A stretch of 64,000 nt of DNA from the NCBI GenBank assembly GCA_942159475.1, contig OW804094.1, positions 46,372,966 through 46,436,965 of the forward strand, written 5' to 3'. The notes beneath the pieces were generated by a model that was not told where the DNA came from, did not search any database, and worked only from the letters and a program-made list of their open reading frames with translations. Positions 54,601-64,000 of this stretch are shown here, in pieces (within the stretch, counting starts at the first letter, position 1; each line of letters opens with the position of its first letter). Origin of the DNA: Sthenelais limicola (taxonomy: Eukaryota; Annelida; Polychaeta; Phyllodocida; Sigalionidae). The position numbers and the translations under genes were made by a program.

Positions 54601-55355
54601 TAGCAGCTGAATTCCATAAATATGTAATAGCATACGTCGGTGTCCCTAAGATCTTGAGGAGCGATAATGGCAGCTGTTACATAGGAGAAACTTTTAGAGA
54701 AAAATGCAAAGCTTGGGGAATAAAACAAGTGCATGGTTCGCCATATTTAAGTCGATCACAGGGAGAAGTAGAACGCCAAAATCAGTCGATTATTGGTTGT
54801 TTAAGGACGATGGTGAATGAAAATCAGACAAATTGGGATTTATTTTTACCTAATATTCAATTTGCTCTGAACGCTTCAGATCATTACACCACTGGCATAT
54901 CGCCCTATCTCCTTGCATTCGGCAAAAACCCGATCATTCCCTCAGAGGCTCAACTGCAAGATGACATAGCCCACACTCAGCCAGTAATAGATCAATTATT
55001 ACAAATAATGAAAACAAAGGCTGAAGCGGCTGAAATTGCAAATAAAAGCAGAAGAGAGAGGGAAAGAAAAATGAAAGAGAAGCATGATACGAAGGCCAAG
55101 CCCCACACATTAGACGTTGGATCTATAGTCTATGCTAAAGTACATCGTTTGCTAAGGCAAAATGCAGCAAAGAAATTGCAGCAACAATTTGCTGGACCAT
55201 TCGTTGTGTGTGGGTTCCCATCCCCATATACTGTGAAGATCAGGAATTTGGAGACTGGGGTAGAGGTAAAAAGGCCAGTACATGTACAATTTATAAAGAA
55301 ATCCAGTGCGATTGATAACAAGCTTATCAAAATACTAGAGACAGCAAATAAATAG
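51666..55355 (+). CDS. pol: Pol: RT, RNase H, integrase of env-bearing Gypsy element
   Basis: Copies element RNA to DNA and integrates it. Numbering from 51711, 1214 residues: RT about 180-390 with WRLVIDYRQINRS, FFSRLDAFAGFHQVGL (Asp ~269), MPMGLKTSPKAFH and FYYVDDVVIAS (YVDD 329-332); RNase H about 460-595 with LASDASNQSLGA (Asp), SATEKELAGI (Glu), TILTDHAAL (Asp) and KLNIIPDVLSRR; then a ~230-residue linker; integrase zinc domain HxxxxxxH and CHEC (855-895); DDE core MIDAMGPL (Asp 925), RSDNGSCY (Asp 985), SQGEVERQNQ (Glu 1019); and a basic C-terminal domain. All catalytic residues are present. No ATG is needed, since it continues the protease frame after the TGA. The long RNase H-integrase linker is unusual. 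Confidence 0.93.
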   Translation, partial: KFRAKISFKSGQKQQVFPIRAARRFVIAPGTEYTTVAAITSYEDMLNSIGVTENLQRQRPVSFLVKHALVKPFGENKVPITIFNASKAATTIERGTILGIYTLAHEDEFYSPKEVENLNELVAQSSENNDKVVDFQIGEDLNPEQKKELLSLLHDHENSFVGKDKKLGLTTEYEHGIDLKPDFSPTMRQPYRMNPVMTKVMAGILKDQVKQNLIEKCVDPVEFSSPCFLVQKPMTTDGKRAWRLVIDYRQINRSVKDEIRPFPRADDTIEAVGQTQGRFFSRLDAFAGFHQVGLREENRFITAFNTPLGVYRYKVMPMGLKTSPKAFHSLIEHVLRAVPNAFYYVDDVVIASPTWDSHVQDIKNVFTAFDKANIKFKKEKCSFGLSRVPFLGFIVDKDGIHPDPAKLDALRSFPTPKSVKQVRSFAGLANYYRVFIPNFSQIMKPLYMLTKAKVKFVWTSAAESAFNKIRNAILEDAVLVYPDYSKEFILASDASNQSLGACISQADINGNLRPIAFAGRGLTPAEQKYSATEKELAGIRFALGKFRHYVMSKHFTILTDHAALTAINTKKDLTGRMFRWLDFFGQFDFSVKYIKGKLNIIPDVLSRRIYDPNIPAVPHVEMKKSVTFNPIQATKHYKQEDPCENNPIMLYKSRKILKTSGQVQELDNEDSQIPEFPDLPGKLHNDEPAINTVEEILIAPVETRAQNRAKQLGNVDTRPLTSKPDGISRDKVSTPACVSKGSNIQKARKTKARPVIRPGKYTSRNRINTPNPGDGMANKHTIELPFDKLKLQLAQGDDLFCKLMSGYIEGKQLPKNHELTRLILTTHDMFFIQDNILCRLPKRTKIAQMANSFQVVIPQTLQAPLINYVHGNSINAHVGYAKTLSLLQARFFWNSMARDTKDHITSCHECLQSKSVKHPNKLPMKIRETTFTPFSTLMIDAMGPLPRTQRNNCYIQVVTDHFSKFCFIWPTPAITAERVAAEFHKYVIAYVGVPKILRSDNGSCYIGETFREKCKAWGIKQVHGSPYLSRSQGEVERQNQSIIGCLRTMVNENQTNWDLFLPNIQFALNASDHYTTGISPYLLAFGKNPIIPSEAQLQDDIAHTQPVIDQLLQIMKTKAEAAEIANKSRRERERKMKEKHDTKAKPHTLDVGSIVYAKVHRLLRQNAAKKLQQQFAGPFVVCGFPSPYTVKIRNLETGVEVKRPVHVQFIKKSSAIDNKLIKILETANK

Positions 55356-55772
55356 GAAAATAATAAACAGGATATATCTTAGAGTAAATTACAAGGATCC
55401 GGGGTCCCTGTGGGTTGAACAGATGGTATCTATTTTGAGTCAGATAGGCGGCATTATTATGCAAGTCCAGTAGGATGGGACGATGCAATCGTATTATGTA
55501 AATGATGCTGAGTGATGGTGGCACGACAGCTCCTAGTATACGCCCCCCTTGCTATATATGGTGTGGAATGTCTTCCTCAGGAAGAGCAATTCCAGGGTCC
55601 TAAGCTGCTATTGGTCAAGATTATTCATGGCTTGAGGCGGACACTACTATATGACCAGCCGAATTCAAGTTCTTCCTTAGCAGTGGCCAAAACCATCGGG
55701 GAGAGTTGAGCTGCTCGTTTTATTTTTCACTGATAGTGAGCTGCTTCACAATAGGCACAACGATTTATCACC
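55356..55772. other. Pol-env spacer with possible splice acceptor
   Basis: No ORF of note. A pyrimidine-rich TTTTATTTTTCACTGATAG ends at 55736, shortly before the small env exon, and could be the acceptor for a subgenomic env RNA. This is inferred from sequence context only. Confidence 0.4.
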
Positions 55773-58700
55773 ATGTTCCGTCTTGCAATCTGGTAAGTGT
55801 CGTTTTGAGACTCGATTTATGATTGCTCTGATGTTTATACTTATGTGGATACCCATCAATGCCAAGGATTTACTCATGGATTACACCGGAATATTTTTTC
55901 TTTTATCGTATGTTGTTATTTATATGTGAGCATGATAGTGGAGATAAGTCATTTAGTGGCAAGAGGCCCCAACATATGGCCTTACTCTTGGAAATAGATT
56001 AAGCATAAACCCAGTCGGTAATATAGACGGGATATACTTTCTTGGGAAAATATCGCCTTAGTTTTGAATTCTGAACACAAAAGTTTACGAGAATTTTTCT
56101 TTTCTTTCTTACCTTCGTTTAGGCTTTTATTCCTCACCGTATGGGCAGATGCGGACTCTGTAGTGAAACACAACTACGGGGTTGCATTTGCTGGAACGAG
56201 GAAACCCATCTTGACGGACGTGGAAAAAACCTATGTCCAAATAGCAATACCAACAGTGATTTTGCCACCTAATGGAACAATCGTTAGGATGGAAAATCAC
56301 TACAATACAACATCAGACATGAGACTTATTAGAGATAAGATCCAAGGCCTATTGCAGCTTGTTTATGGGACAGCACTTGAGTTATTTGATAAGATAGAGA
56401 ATGTGGCAAACGACAGATACAATAGGTATAAGAGAAAAGCCTTTTTACAGCCTATAGGCGATACAGTTTCTGCAGCCCTAGGCTTAGCTACAGACCCCCA
56501 TTTGGCTTTAGTGGAGAGCAAGCTTGATGCTTTAATAGATACTTTATCACTGGGAAAATTATCCGATGTGAACAGGGATAAAGTAGTTTTAGGTCTTACT
56601 AAACAATTGAAAAACTTGTTCAGGCACGCTTCTAAACACAATAGTGAGGTAGGAAAATTATTTATAAACTCTACCGACGAAATTAAGGATCTGACGAACC
56701 AGATCGATGCTTTTGTAGCTAACCTAACTTCAGAAATATCTAACACCATGGCTTTACATGCGATGCTGCATGAAGCAACTTTAAATTTGTTAGTACTAAT
56801 AGAATATATAGACACAGCTAGAACATTATTGAAGGGATTGGACGATTTAAAACATGGTGTTTTGTCGGATGTATTTCTTCCGATGGGAGGCCTAAGAGAA
56901 TTGTTGAAACCTTTAGCAACCAAGTTGAAAGTCCAATCTCCCACGTTGAGGATTTTGGACGATTCCTTGGACAGCTCCTACACTAGAGTAGAAAATTTTT
57001 CCTTTAAAAACAATTCTCTGTTGATAACAATTCCACTAATAATTTCACATAATGACGATAACTGCATTGCATATCGACCCCTGAAATTCGGCATACCTAT
57101 TCACAGTAGCTCGAACGATTCAACAGGGTATACCATGTTAGAGACCGAAATACCCCATATTCTGGCAAAATGTCCCCTTCAGGGAATTTATTTCGAAATG
57201 AAAATTCATTCGTTCGAGCAATGCACACAGCTAAAGAATTCAGTGGCATGTTTTACTCCTCCGACTCATATTCTAAAGGGAAAAGAAACTTGTTATTCGG
57301 CCATTTTTAAAGATAAAGCTTCTGAAATTGCTCGGTTATGTGTATTCCACACATATCTGACTAAACCAACCCCATTCTTTCATTTAACTATGAATAGGAT
57401 GCAACACCTACTGGTTGGTCGTACGACCAAAGTGACTTTGGCTTGTCACAAACGACCCAGAACTAGGATGGCTTTGAGCCTTTTGGCTATAGTCAAGGTC
57501 CCTTGCGACTGTGCCCTAGTTAGTGGATCTTTAGTAATCTCTGCCCCTAGGGATGGATGTATTACTTGGAATCAGACCAGTATATTTGTTGAATCAGGAT
57601 TTAATTTAGCCATAGCAGCAATTTTTAAAATTCCATTCAAAAATCTAACTGGAGAAACCAAACATGGATCACGAATTCATCTAAATTTGCCCACACCCCA
57701 AGATATGCATGCAGCATTGTCACATCTACCCAAATCGATTATAGAGTCAGGAATGAACACAGAGAGGCTGGCTAACAAGCTATTAGTGGCTGGCAAAATG
57801 GCAAATGAACGGTGGGAAACTCTGAAAAAGTCAGTTAGTACCATGTCGACTCATCCAGCCACTATAAACATAGCGTTGATTATCAGTCTTGGTGTGACAA
57901 TATTTTCATTTTATTTATTTTATAGGATTCACAAACTGGCAATTATTTGCACGTTTGTGAGGCCCATTCAAGCATTTAGATTAAACCTGTCGGCCCCAGT
58001 CTTCGAGGACATAAATCTAGGCTTCGATATCCCAACCCCACAGCCTATGACTCAAGACCTACTGCCATACGAGCCCCCAAGTCCAACACAGGCAATTCTC
58101 AAAATAGTTGCAGCAGTTATTGCCTTCAAGATCCTGCGATTCCTGTGGAAAAACAGGAGATGTATCTGCAATTATTTGCCTAGATGTTTCACGTGTAAAA
58201 GGTGTACGAAAGATGTAAACGATGAATCAGCCTCTTGGATCACTCTGAGATTGCACTCGGATGAGGGTCTAGTTTCAATACGTTTGATGCAAATCCCATT
58301 TGAAGTAAATTCTATTCTTGGATCTTCCCCAGCCCCGCCTCTAAGGTTGGGAAAGTCTCATGTCAGTTGGTGCTGCTGTTGCAATCTGTCATTGGACCTA
58401 CGTTGGAAGGCTGCCCTATCCCTGAAAATCCATAGGGCCAACAAACAGATCTTGCTTCCAACCAACGTAAAGGTGGATAGGAGGTACAGAAGCGAACTGG
58501 CAGCCATCATGGAGCCATCATCAGAGGCAATGTATGTCCTGGTGATTGAGTCCAGGAACGGATCCTACCAGATCCCGTGGATCAACGACCCCAACGGGTC
58601 CAACGTGAACATGTAAGTCTATATATAATTAATATATGGACTGAAACAATAGTTATTCTTGCCCTTATAGACGTGTAGGGTGTTCTTTTCTCACGAATAT

Positions 58701-58967
58701 TTTATATCCGTCTTTTCTTCTTGTTATTGTATATTGATGTTTTACTTTCTGTGATGTGGCTTTCATGGGAAATATTGGCACAAAAGAACTGTGAAATTTT
58801 AAAATAATCATTTACAAAATACCCAAAGTATTATGCAACCTGTCATTGGTATGTGGTCGATGCTTTCTTACAGGAGCACGGCGGCGTACTTGTCGGCAAG
58901 AGAAAGTGGCCAAGAAGAGGAGATGCTTATAGTTCCCCACGCCACGAATGTGACAGGATCACCCTAG
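55773..58967 (+). CDS. env: Envelope-like glycoprotein, class resembling errantivirus/baculovirus F
   Basis: Main exon 56123-58612, ~830 codons, open. Its frame has no early ATG. A 20-base exon with an ATG (55773-55792) followed by GTAAGT, and an acceptor TTCGTTTAG at 56114-56122, join in phase and would complete a hydrophobic signal peptide. At the other end the stop lies inside a GTAAGT donor (58613), and an acceptor TTTCTTACAG (58864-58873) leads in phase to a last exon ending TAG 58967, 30 codons longer. In the main frame (numbered from 56064): a furin-like RYKR at 121-124, a following hydrophobic/Gly-Ala segment, several N-x-S/T sites, paired Cys around 334-500, a transmembrane segment at ~601-620, then a ~230-residue tail with a second hydrophobic stretch (~677-694) and a Cys cluster. 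It presumably mediates membrane fusion. The family assignment rests on layout. Confidence 0.75.
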
Positions 58968-61072
58968 GAGTGCCAGATATGATTTTACATTACAAGGACA
59001 TTAACATTTTATATAATATTTAATTCAAATGGCAAATGGATCGCCCCCATTTGTCAAGGTGAACAGCAACAGCACCTTTACTAAATAATATTGACTTTAA
59101 TTTCTCTTGAATGAGAGGAAGGACTTTACTTGTTTATACAAGCTAAAATTTTTTTCCTGAGTTCTTTGGAATTCAGTCGATAACTTTAATTGATATTTCA
59201 TGCAACAGACAAGCGTTATTGTCTGATTTTATTCATTGCATTTCTTCTTGCTTTTATTTTTTATTCCCTTACTTGTGTGTGATTTATATGTGTTGATCGA
59301 TGACGACTTTATGTACATACAGGATTGGTTAGGCCATTAATGCCTACGATTAGGTCGTATCATCGACTCTGTTTGCTTTGATTACACTGAGTAGGTACTC
59401 AGCTCTCTTGGTATATGTGTAGTTTTAGTGTAGATCTAATTACCAGACATAACAGTTAATATGTTTAGGGAAACTACTTTGAGTTATACATTGAGGATTG
59501 AGATAACCCATATGGCTCTCTCAAGTGTTTTGTTTATTTAGCGCCACACGACAGTGGCATATGGCTGCATAGTGATTTACTGCGCACTAAGTACTGTATA
59601 CGTAATAGGATACCCCCTGAGGATACGATGCGATGGCCATAAGCCAGGGTGTTATCACACCAACAGGGGACGACTATGTAAGTGCAGACTCTTAAAGGAG
59701 TCACTAGATCTGTTTCCAGTAAGGACAGATGGTTTCTTTTTACTGGTGTAAATAGCGTGAGTAGGATTGACATACCATAAACCAAGAGATTTATATGATC
59801 TTATGACTAGGATGGATATGATACGTCAGCAATACTAAGTCTAGCGGATCAGTCGCTTTATTACTTGAAGTTGTAGTGTTATTAGCTAGCCATATGTACC
59901 CACGGGTAATTATTTGGCATGTATTTTACTGCAAGTAGATGCAGTAAGAAGACATTTTTGCTATGCGATTGAAAAAATCGAGCGTAGCGACGGGGTGAAC
60001 CGTCATCCTTGTAGGAGTAGAAGGGGATGGGGTTGACCTGTTACATAATCAGCAAGCGAGGCCAGTTGATTACATATCAGGCCTTGCGGGATTATTGAAT
60101 TTATTTATCTCCGGGTATTTATTTGAAAAGGAGATAACTAAATGTATCGGTAAACTTTTTTTTGTATATTACTAGATTAGACAAGACCTAATTTTGAATA
60201 AGGAATAGGCTATGGACCAGGAATGGGAAGCGGGTAGTTGGAATATACCAATACTCTTGCTCATTCGGCAATGGATCCTTGCCTATGTGCGTGTAGGTAG
60301 ACAACAGTAGAATATAACAATCTCTTTCTGAAAAGCTTTGTAGCCCATAGTACGGGTGTGTGTTCGGCTCAGCGGTGGAGTTCTCAATGGTTCACCGCAC
60401 AAATGACCAGCTATTTATACTTGGTAGGTGTCCGGTCCAAAACCGATTCGACGGTGGCGCCGGCTGGTGTCACTGTTTGGACCGACCTATTGGGAATTTA
60501 ACATAGGAAAAATTAAAACGACGTAGTTTGTTCCTGTTTGCACCGGACTATTTAGATTTTAACATAGGATCCCAATATATTTCAGGATTCCACGCGTGTT
60601 GGTATACGCGATGTTCTTTTTATTATGAGTGATTAGAGTAAAATTCTCAGATTGGACCGTACTATTGGGAATTTAACACTGGAATTTGGTTTTTCATAGG
60701 GTTAACACTTGCGGTGTTTGCAGATCTTGTCATTTTTTTTTATGACATGGAACCCTTTGTGTAAGATATTAGCCAGATTTTTCAAGCTATTACGACCTTA
60801 GTATTAGCAGTCCTTTCACTTTCTGAGTTTACACTCTTACATGTTCATAACGACGTTTTTAAATCTTTATGAATTTATTGAAAATATTTTACAAAATGGT
60901 AATTAAATCGTATGATTTGCTTTATGTATTTAATATCTTTTTGCGCACAATGTAACCGCGCATATGGCTTGGATAACTAGGTAACAGCACAGCTATTTAA
61001 AAATTATTAATTCTTAATATTTTTAATTTTTCAAAAATTCCTAAAAATTTTCTTGTAAGTTTTTAGGGTACA
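58968..61072. other. Long non-coding stretch between env and 3' LTR
   Basis: About 2.1 kb with no supported ORF. It includes three degenerate copies of a GGACCGACCTATTGGGAATTTAACATAGGA-like motif. Such a long 3' untranslated region is unusual for Gypsy elements and might be an insertion or a lost accessory ORF. Confidence 0.5.
60476..60690 (+). repeat. Three degenerate copies of a ~32-bp motif
   Basis: GGACCGACCTATTGGGAATTTAACATAGG-type units at about 60479, 60540 and 60655, spaced 60-115 bp apart. The middle copy is the most diverged (GCACCGGACTATTTAGATTT). Confidence 0.65.
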
Positions 61073-61116
61073 CCCTCACTCGATACTTCGTATCTGATTG
61101 AGGGCGGGGGGGGCAG
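61073..61116 (+). promoter_or_regulatory. Hairpin and polypurine tract before 3' LTR
   Basis: CCCTCACTCGATAC-TTC-GTATCTGATTGAGGG (about 61074-61105) forms an imperfect hairpin, and the G-rich GAGGGCGGGGGGGGCAG abuts the TGTTATG LTR start. The G-rich part is the expected primer for plus-strand DNA synthesis. The overlapping hairpin is unusual. Confidence 0.7.
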
Positions 61117-62099
61117 TGTTATGTAACATTACGTAACATTGTGTAACCTCATTATATTTATATTATTATTAATTATCACCTATTATCACATTACTTTAAA
61201 TCGCTAATTATACTTAACTAGCTAGGACTGTGCAAGTCTACTTATACATGCTAGGCCATGGATATTACGTAAGGGCTCCGCCCACTCATTATTATGCATG
61301 TACCCTCCTGGAGGAGCCTGTATCTTACTTACCATTAAATCAGTTGCTTAGCTCTTCTCACGAAGACCACACGTTCGTTAGACTTCTTCCATTAGACCAT
61401 TACAGGGCAAGCTTGTAATTTGCAGGAAATATAGCTTTAAGGCAGTTTGACCGTTGAGTGACCCTTTGAGGCACATGTTTGTGGAGGTGGCTAAGTAGAT
61501 TAATTAGGAGTATTGATTCTGCTGGTGAGTGACGTGCGTGATGACGTGGGTGCGAGGACATGGGGGATGAGTTGGCAAGTCCCAATTGGAGGAGGAGGAG
61601 AGGTGTTGTATAGAAAAAGAGGAGATAGGACTGAGAAAAGGGACTTCTCCAGAGATCTGCTTCAGCTTCAAGACTCCCTGCTGAGACCACAGAGAAAGAC
61701 TATCCAGGATACATAGAATGCAGGACATTCTATTCAGACTAGCGTTCCAGACTTTTAGATACACTGCCTCTCCAGGAGATAGATTCGGACTTTGGGCATT
61801 CTTCTAGCCAGACTTGTCTCCACTCACATTCACCAGCTAAGTAGAACATTTTCACTGTGTACTTGTTTGAATATCCTACTGCTTGGCCAGGGTAGAGTGA
61901 AGGGAAAACACTCAGTGGTACTCACACCTCCCAGCAAAGGGTATTGTTACATTGGTTCAGGGCTCACCAGGACATTATTAGGATTGGTGTATATTCATTC
62001 ATTATAATTGTTCACTTCAAATAAATATCTAGCACTGCAGATTTCCAGTTTGTATTTTGATTCCGAGAATGGTATGTAGGGCCAGAATTCTATCGTACA
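61117..62099 (+). repeat. Probable 3' LTR of env-bearing Gypsy element
   Basis: Begins TGTTATGTAACATTACGTAA right after the polypurine tract and probably ends in ACA near 62099 (TATCGTACA), about 980 bp with TG...CA ends. AATAAA at 62020-62025 is a plausible poly(A) signal. The start is well supported, but the end is a guess because no second LTR copy was found in the window. TGACGTG and TGATGACGTGG near 61529-61550 may be ATF/CREB-type sites. Confidence 0.65.
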
Positions 62100-62295
62100 G
62101 ACCTATAGAGACACTATAATTGACTATAATTGTTTAGACACCATAGGGGAGCGGAGAAGCATCACAGCCAAGCGGAAGACTTAGGTAACATCCCAGACGG
62201 GGGCTATAGATCGAAAGCCCATAGTTCAACCTAAAGCTAACATGACGTGTCTAAATGATCTAACAGTAATGCTAACATTATAACTATATCCAGAA
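62100..62295. other. Junction between the two Gypsy elements
   Basis: No ORF. This should contain the end of the plus-strand element and the truncated edge of the minus-strand protease region. No target duplication could be recognised. Confidence 0.35.
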
Positions 62296-62888
62296 CTAAA
62301 TTGAGATAGGAACACCTACACCATGTCCATTGCCATCTGTAAATCCAAACCTAGGATTCACTGATTCTCCATGAATGTTTCCTATGTACAATCCGCAGAT
62401 GTGCGATGTTTCTCCAAGCTCAAAATGGAAATTCGCAGCTCCTGAGAGATTTATGTTGCTTCCATTTGCAGCAACTACTCCATCATTGGTCGGATACAAC
62501 TGTGGAGACATATGAGGGGGAGAATAAACTTCCCCCTCAATATGCTTATGGAGGCTCCAGTATCCACCAAAAGGCGATGAGAATCTCCTCCGAAGGAAAC
62601 CGGGGTATACCACCTAGCTCCCTTCATAATTGGCAAATAATAAATGTTATCCCTCAAATCTGATTCTTTCATCAATGATAACTCACGCGATGCTTCAGGG
62701 GTTGTACCTTCCCCTAATAAAGGGGAATCAGATGAATCATATATACTTGTCCACAATTGTCCGCTGGAGAAGCCATTTTGAGCTTCGGTGGTTGAATCGT
62801 CAGCCTTATGCAATTCAACCACTATTCGTTTCCCTCTTTTTTCCATCGGCCGCTTGCTTGCCTTGTCCAGGTAGACCGGACTCCACAT
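62296..62888 (-). pseudogene. Aspartic protease of second Gypsy-like element, frameshifted
   Basis: The frame at 62475-62888 contains a linker then RWYTPVSFGGDSHRLLVDTG with the catalytic DTG and ASISILRGKF after it. It shifts near 62530 into the frame at 62296-62613, which carries VVAANGSNINLSGAANFHFE, the usual post-flap strand. The protein is therefore split by a frameshift. Confidence 0.7.
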
Positions 62889-63034
62889 ACCTGGATTTGG
62901 CGAGCAGAAATCTCCGACAAGAAATGAGTGTCCAGTACATCACACCACTTGTATGGAGTTTGAGATCCCTTATCCTTCCGGAATGTCCCTGATCTACCAC
63001 CTAAATATCTCTTCCTTCCTCTTATGGCATAGAC

Positions 63035-63969
63035 TTATTTCATCTTCATCTGAGCAATCATGTTCCATTTCAATTGTATCCACAACACTAGAAACAGCAC
63101 TGAGGATATCAGAGCTAGCATTGACACCAAACAAAGTCCACTCTTGTACCTATTAGCAATATCCAAAGCCTCAAAAAGAGATTTTGACTGCTGTGCATGC
63201 AAATCAAGGGCAATTTTCTTATCCAGTAATCCCTTGATGAATTGTTGGACCAACATGCGAGTGTGGAATCTATACTGTTCTCCAGGAAAACCCAAATCAT
63301 GAAAGATATGATTCGTACAGCAAAAGCATTCATATCCTCTCCTGGTAATGGTTTCCTGATGTAAAAGATATTTTCCCTATCTTCTGGGGTTCCACCACCA
63401 TAAACATGATAAAGGACTGTCACAAGATCTTCCTAGCCTCCATTGACTATATCAACATCATTACTACACTGGCTGCTTCACCCATGCATTTTGAGAAAAG
63501 GACATGTTTCCTTGGTTCCATTGACCAATTATTAGCAGAACTTCTGTTTTAGAACTGAACTAAATATTGGTATCATTCCTTTCCATCAAAAGCAGGTGGC
63601 ATGGAGCATTTAGGCTTCTCATACCAAGCAGGAGCTAAAGAAGAAACAGATCCCCTGATTCTAATCAGACATAATCCTGATCTTCTTCCCCCTCCTCCAG
63701 ATTGAACAAAGGGAGAGAAACTCTTTTTCATGCAAAAGAGACATTTTCCTTCACATTACCACGACCACTAGGGTACCAAATAGCGATGCAGTGTCCAATT
63801 GTTTCCACAGATCAGAATCTCTAACATCCTTGCCATCCGGCATGATAAATTGATCCTGAAGCAATCCCAATTCCTTTTGGTAATCATCTGCTTTCTGCTT
63901 ATAGTGAATAGCATCGCTATAAGCCTCCGTATAATTGTGGTTAGACTCCTTTATTCCAGCCGGAGTCAT
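63035..63969 (-). pseudogene. Gag fragments of second Gypsy-like element
   Basis: Several short frames follow in order. The one at 63751-63969 starts with a charged helix-rich stretch (YKQKADDYQKELGLLQDQFI). The one at 63115-63423 has YHVYGGGTPEDRENIFYIRK, LPGEDMNAFAVRI. The one at 63035-63295 contains QYRFHTRMLVQQFIKGLLDK and ALDLHAQQSKSLFEALDIAN, which looks like the C-terminal capsid part of a retrotransposon gag. Frame changes separate them. Confidence 0.6.
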
Positions 63970-64000
63970 TTAATTTCATTGTCTCTTCTACGAATATCAA

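Larger units (their letters stand above)
48241..62099 (+). mobile_element. Ty3/Gypsy element with envelope-like ORF
   Basis: The order gag (48580), protease-RT-RNase H-integrase (51081-55355), env-like ORF (55773-58967), 2.1 kb of non-coding sequence, polypurine tract and probable 3' LTR (61117-62099) is that of an env-bearing Metaviridae element (errantivirus-like). gag and env frames are uninterrupted. Pol has one in-frame TGA at 51663. I found no copy of the 61.1-62.1 kb sequence upstream of gag and no clear primer-binding site, so the 5' LTR seems missing or very diverged and the left boundary is approximate. Confidence 0.85.
62296..64000 (-). mobile_element. Second Gypsy-like element: gag-protease part, runs off window
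   Basis: Minus-strand coding traces from the right edge leftwards are gag (about 63035-63969) and then protease (62296-62888). RT and integrase are not found next to them; the plus-strand Gypsy element begins instead. The frames are broken by stops and shifts, so the copy is decayed. Orientation and gene order fit the pol-end/ORF3 piece at 45.7-48.2 kb, suggesting one element split by the plus-strand insertion, with the RT-integrase part lost. Confidence 0.65.

Noticed and set aside
56363..56944. 193-residue open frame on the minus strand
   Set aside because: Antisense of the env-like ORF, with no recognisable domain.
1..64000. CRISPR arrays, bacterial operons or phage genes
   Set aside because: No spaced identical repeats of CRISPR size, no ribosome binding sites or polycistronic layout; introns, poly(A) tails and animal-type retroelements show a eukaryotic genome.

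Overview
This window looks like animal nuclear DNA, most likely from a marine invertebrate. It is AT-rich. The one convincing host gene has introns with GT-AG borders, and most of the rest is retroelements, DNA-transposon remnants, foldback repeats and microsatellites. The families present (tyrosine-recombinase retroelements of the DIRS/Ngaro group, Ty3/Gypsy elements with an envelope-like ORF) and the frequent motif TAGGCCTA suggest a deuterostome such as an echinoderm. That placement is an inference.

Layout. 1-8.2 kb: decayed material. It holds a Ty3/Gypsy pol remnant on the minus strand (1892-4477), a 2.7-kb DNA transposon with terminal inverted repeats that contains a dead DIRS-type reverse transcriptase (5111-7843), and two copies of a ~310-bp MITE whose inverted termini carry the CRE palindrome TGACGTCA (983-1292, 7901-8212). 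8.6-13.5 kb: a broken Ngaro/DIRS-like element on the plus strand (element A), itself hit by a poly(A)-tailed retroposon. 14.5-19.9 kb: an apparently intact relative on the minus strand (element B). It has open ORF1, RT-RNase H and tyrosine-recombinase frames and split direct repeats in the order A1-ORFs-B1-A2-B2, with repeat copies that look identical. 19.9-31.8 kb: mostly intergenic, with microsatellites, short repeat fragments and a long hairpin at 30718-30836.

31861-37428 is the 3' part of a host gene on the plus strand. I assembled six exons with consistent phases. The product has a ~470-residue acidic/basic N-terminal region and a C-terminal 2H-phosphoesterase domain of the AKAP7/LENG9 type. 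A pogo-like MITE and LINE debris lie in its introns. 37.4-45.5 kb is intergenic and contains several foldback elements.

45.6-64 kb is a nest of Ty3/Gypsy elements. The main one (plus strand, about 48.5-62.1 kb) has gag, protease, RT-RNase H-integrase and a long envelope-like ORF, then a 2.1-kb untranslated stretch, a polypurine tract and a probable 3' LTR. A canonical T TTA AAC slippery site followed by a perfect 8-bp stem sits at the end of gag and leads exactly into the protease frame. The envelope ORF has no ATG of its own; small flanking exons with good splice sites supply a start and a longer C terminus. Pieces of a second Gypsy-like element on the minus strand flank it: gag-protease at the right edge, and a pol C terminus plus decayed ORFs at 45.7-48.2 kb.

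The most unusual items are the recoding and splicing architecture of the env-bearing Gypsy element, the intact split-repeat Ngaro-like element whose recombinase frame lacks an ATG, and the set of long hairpin repeats.
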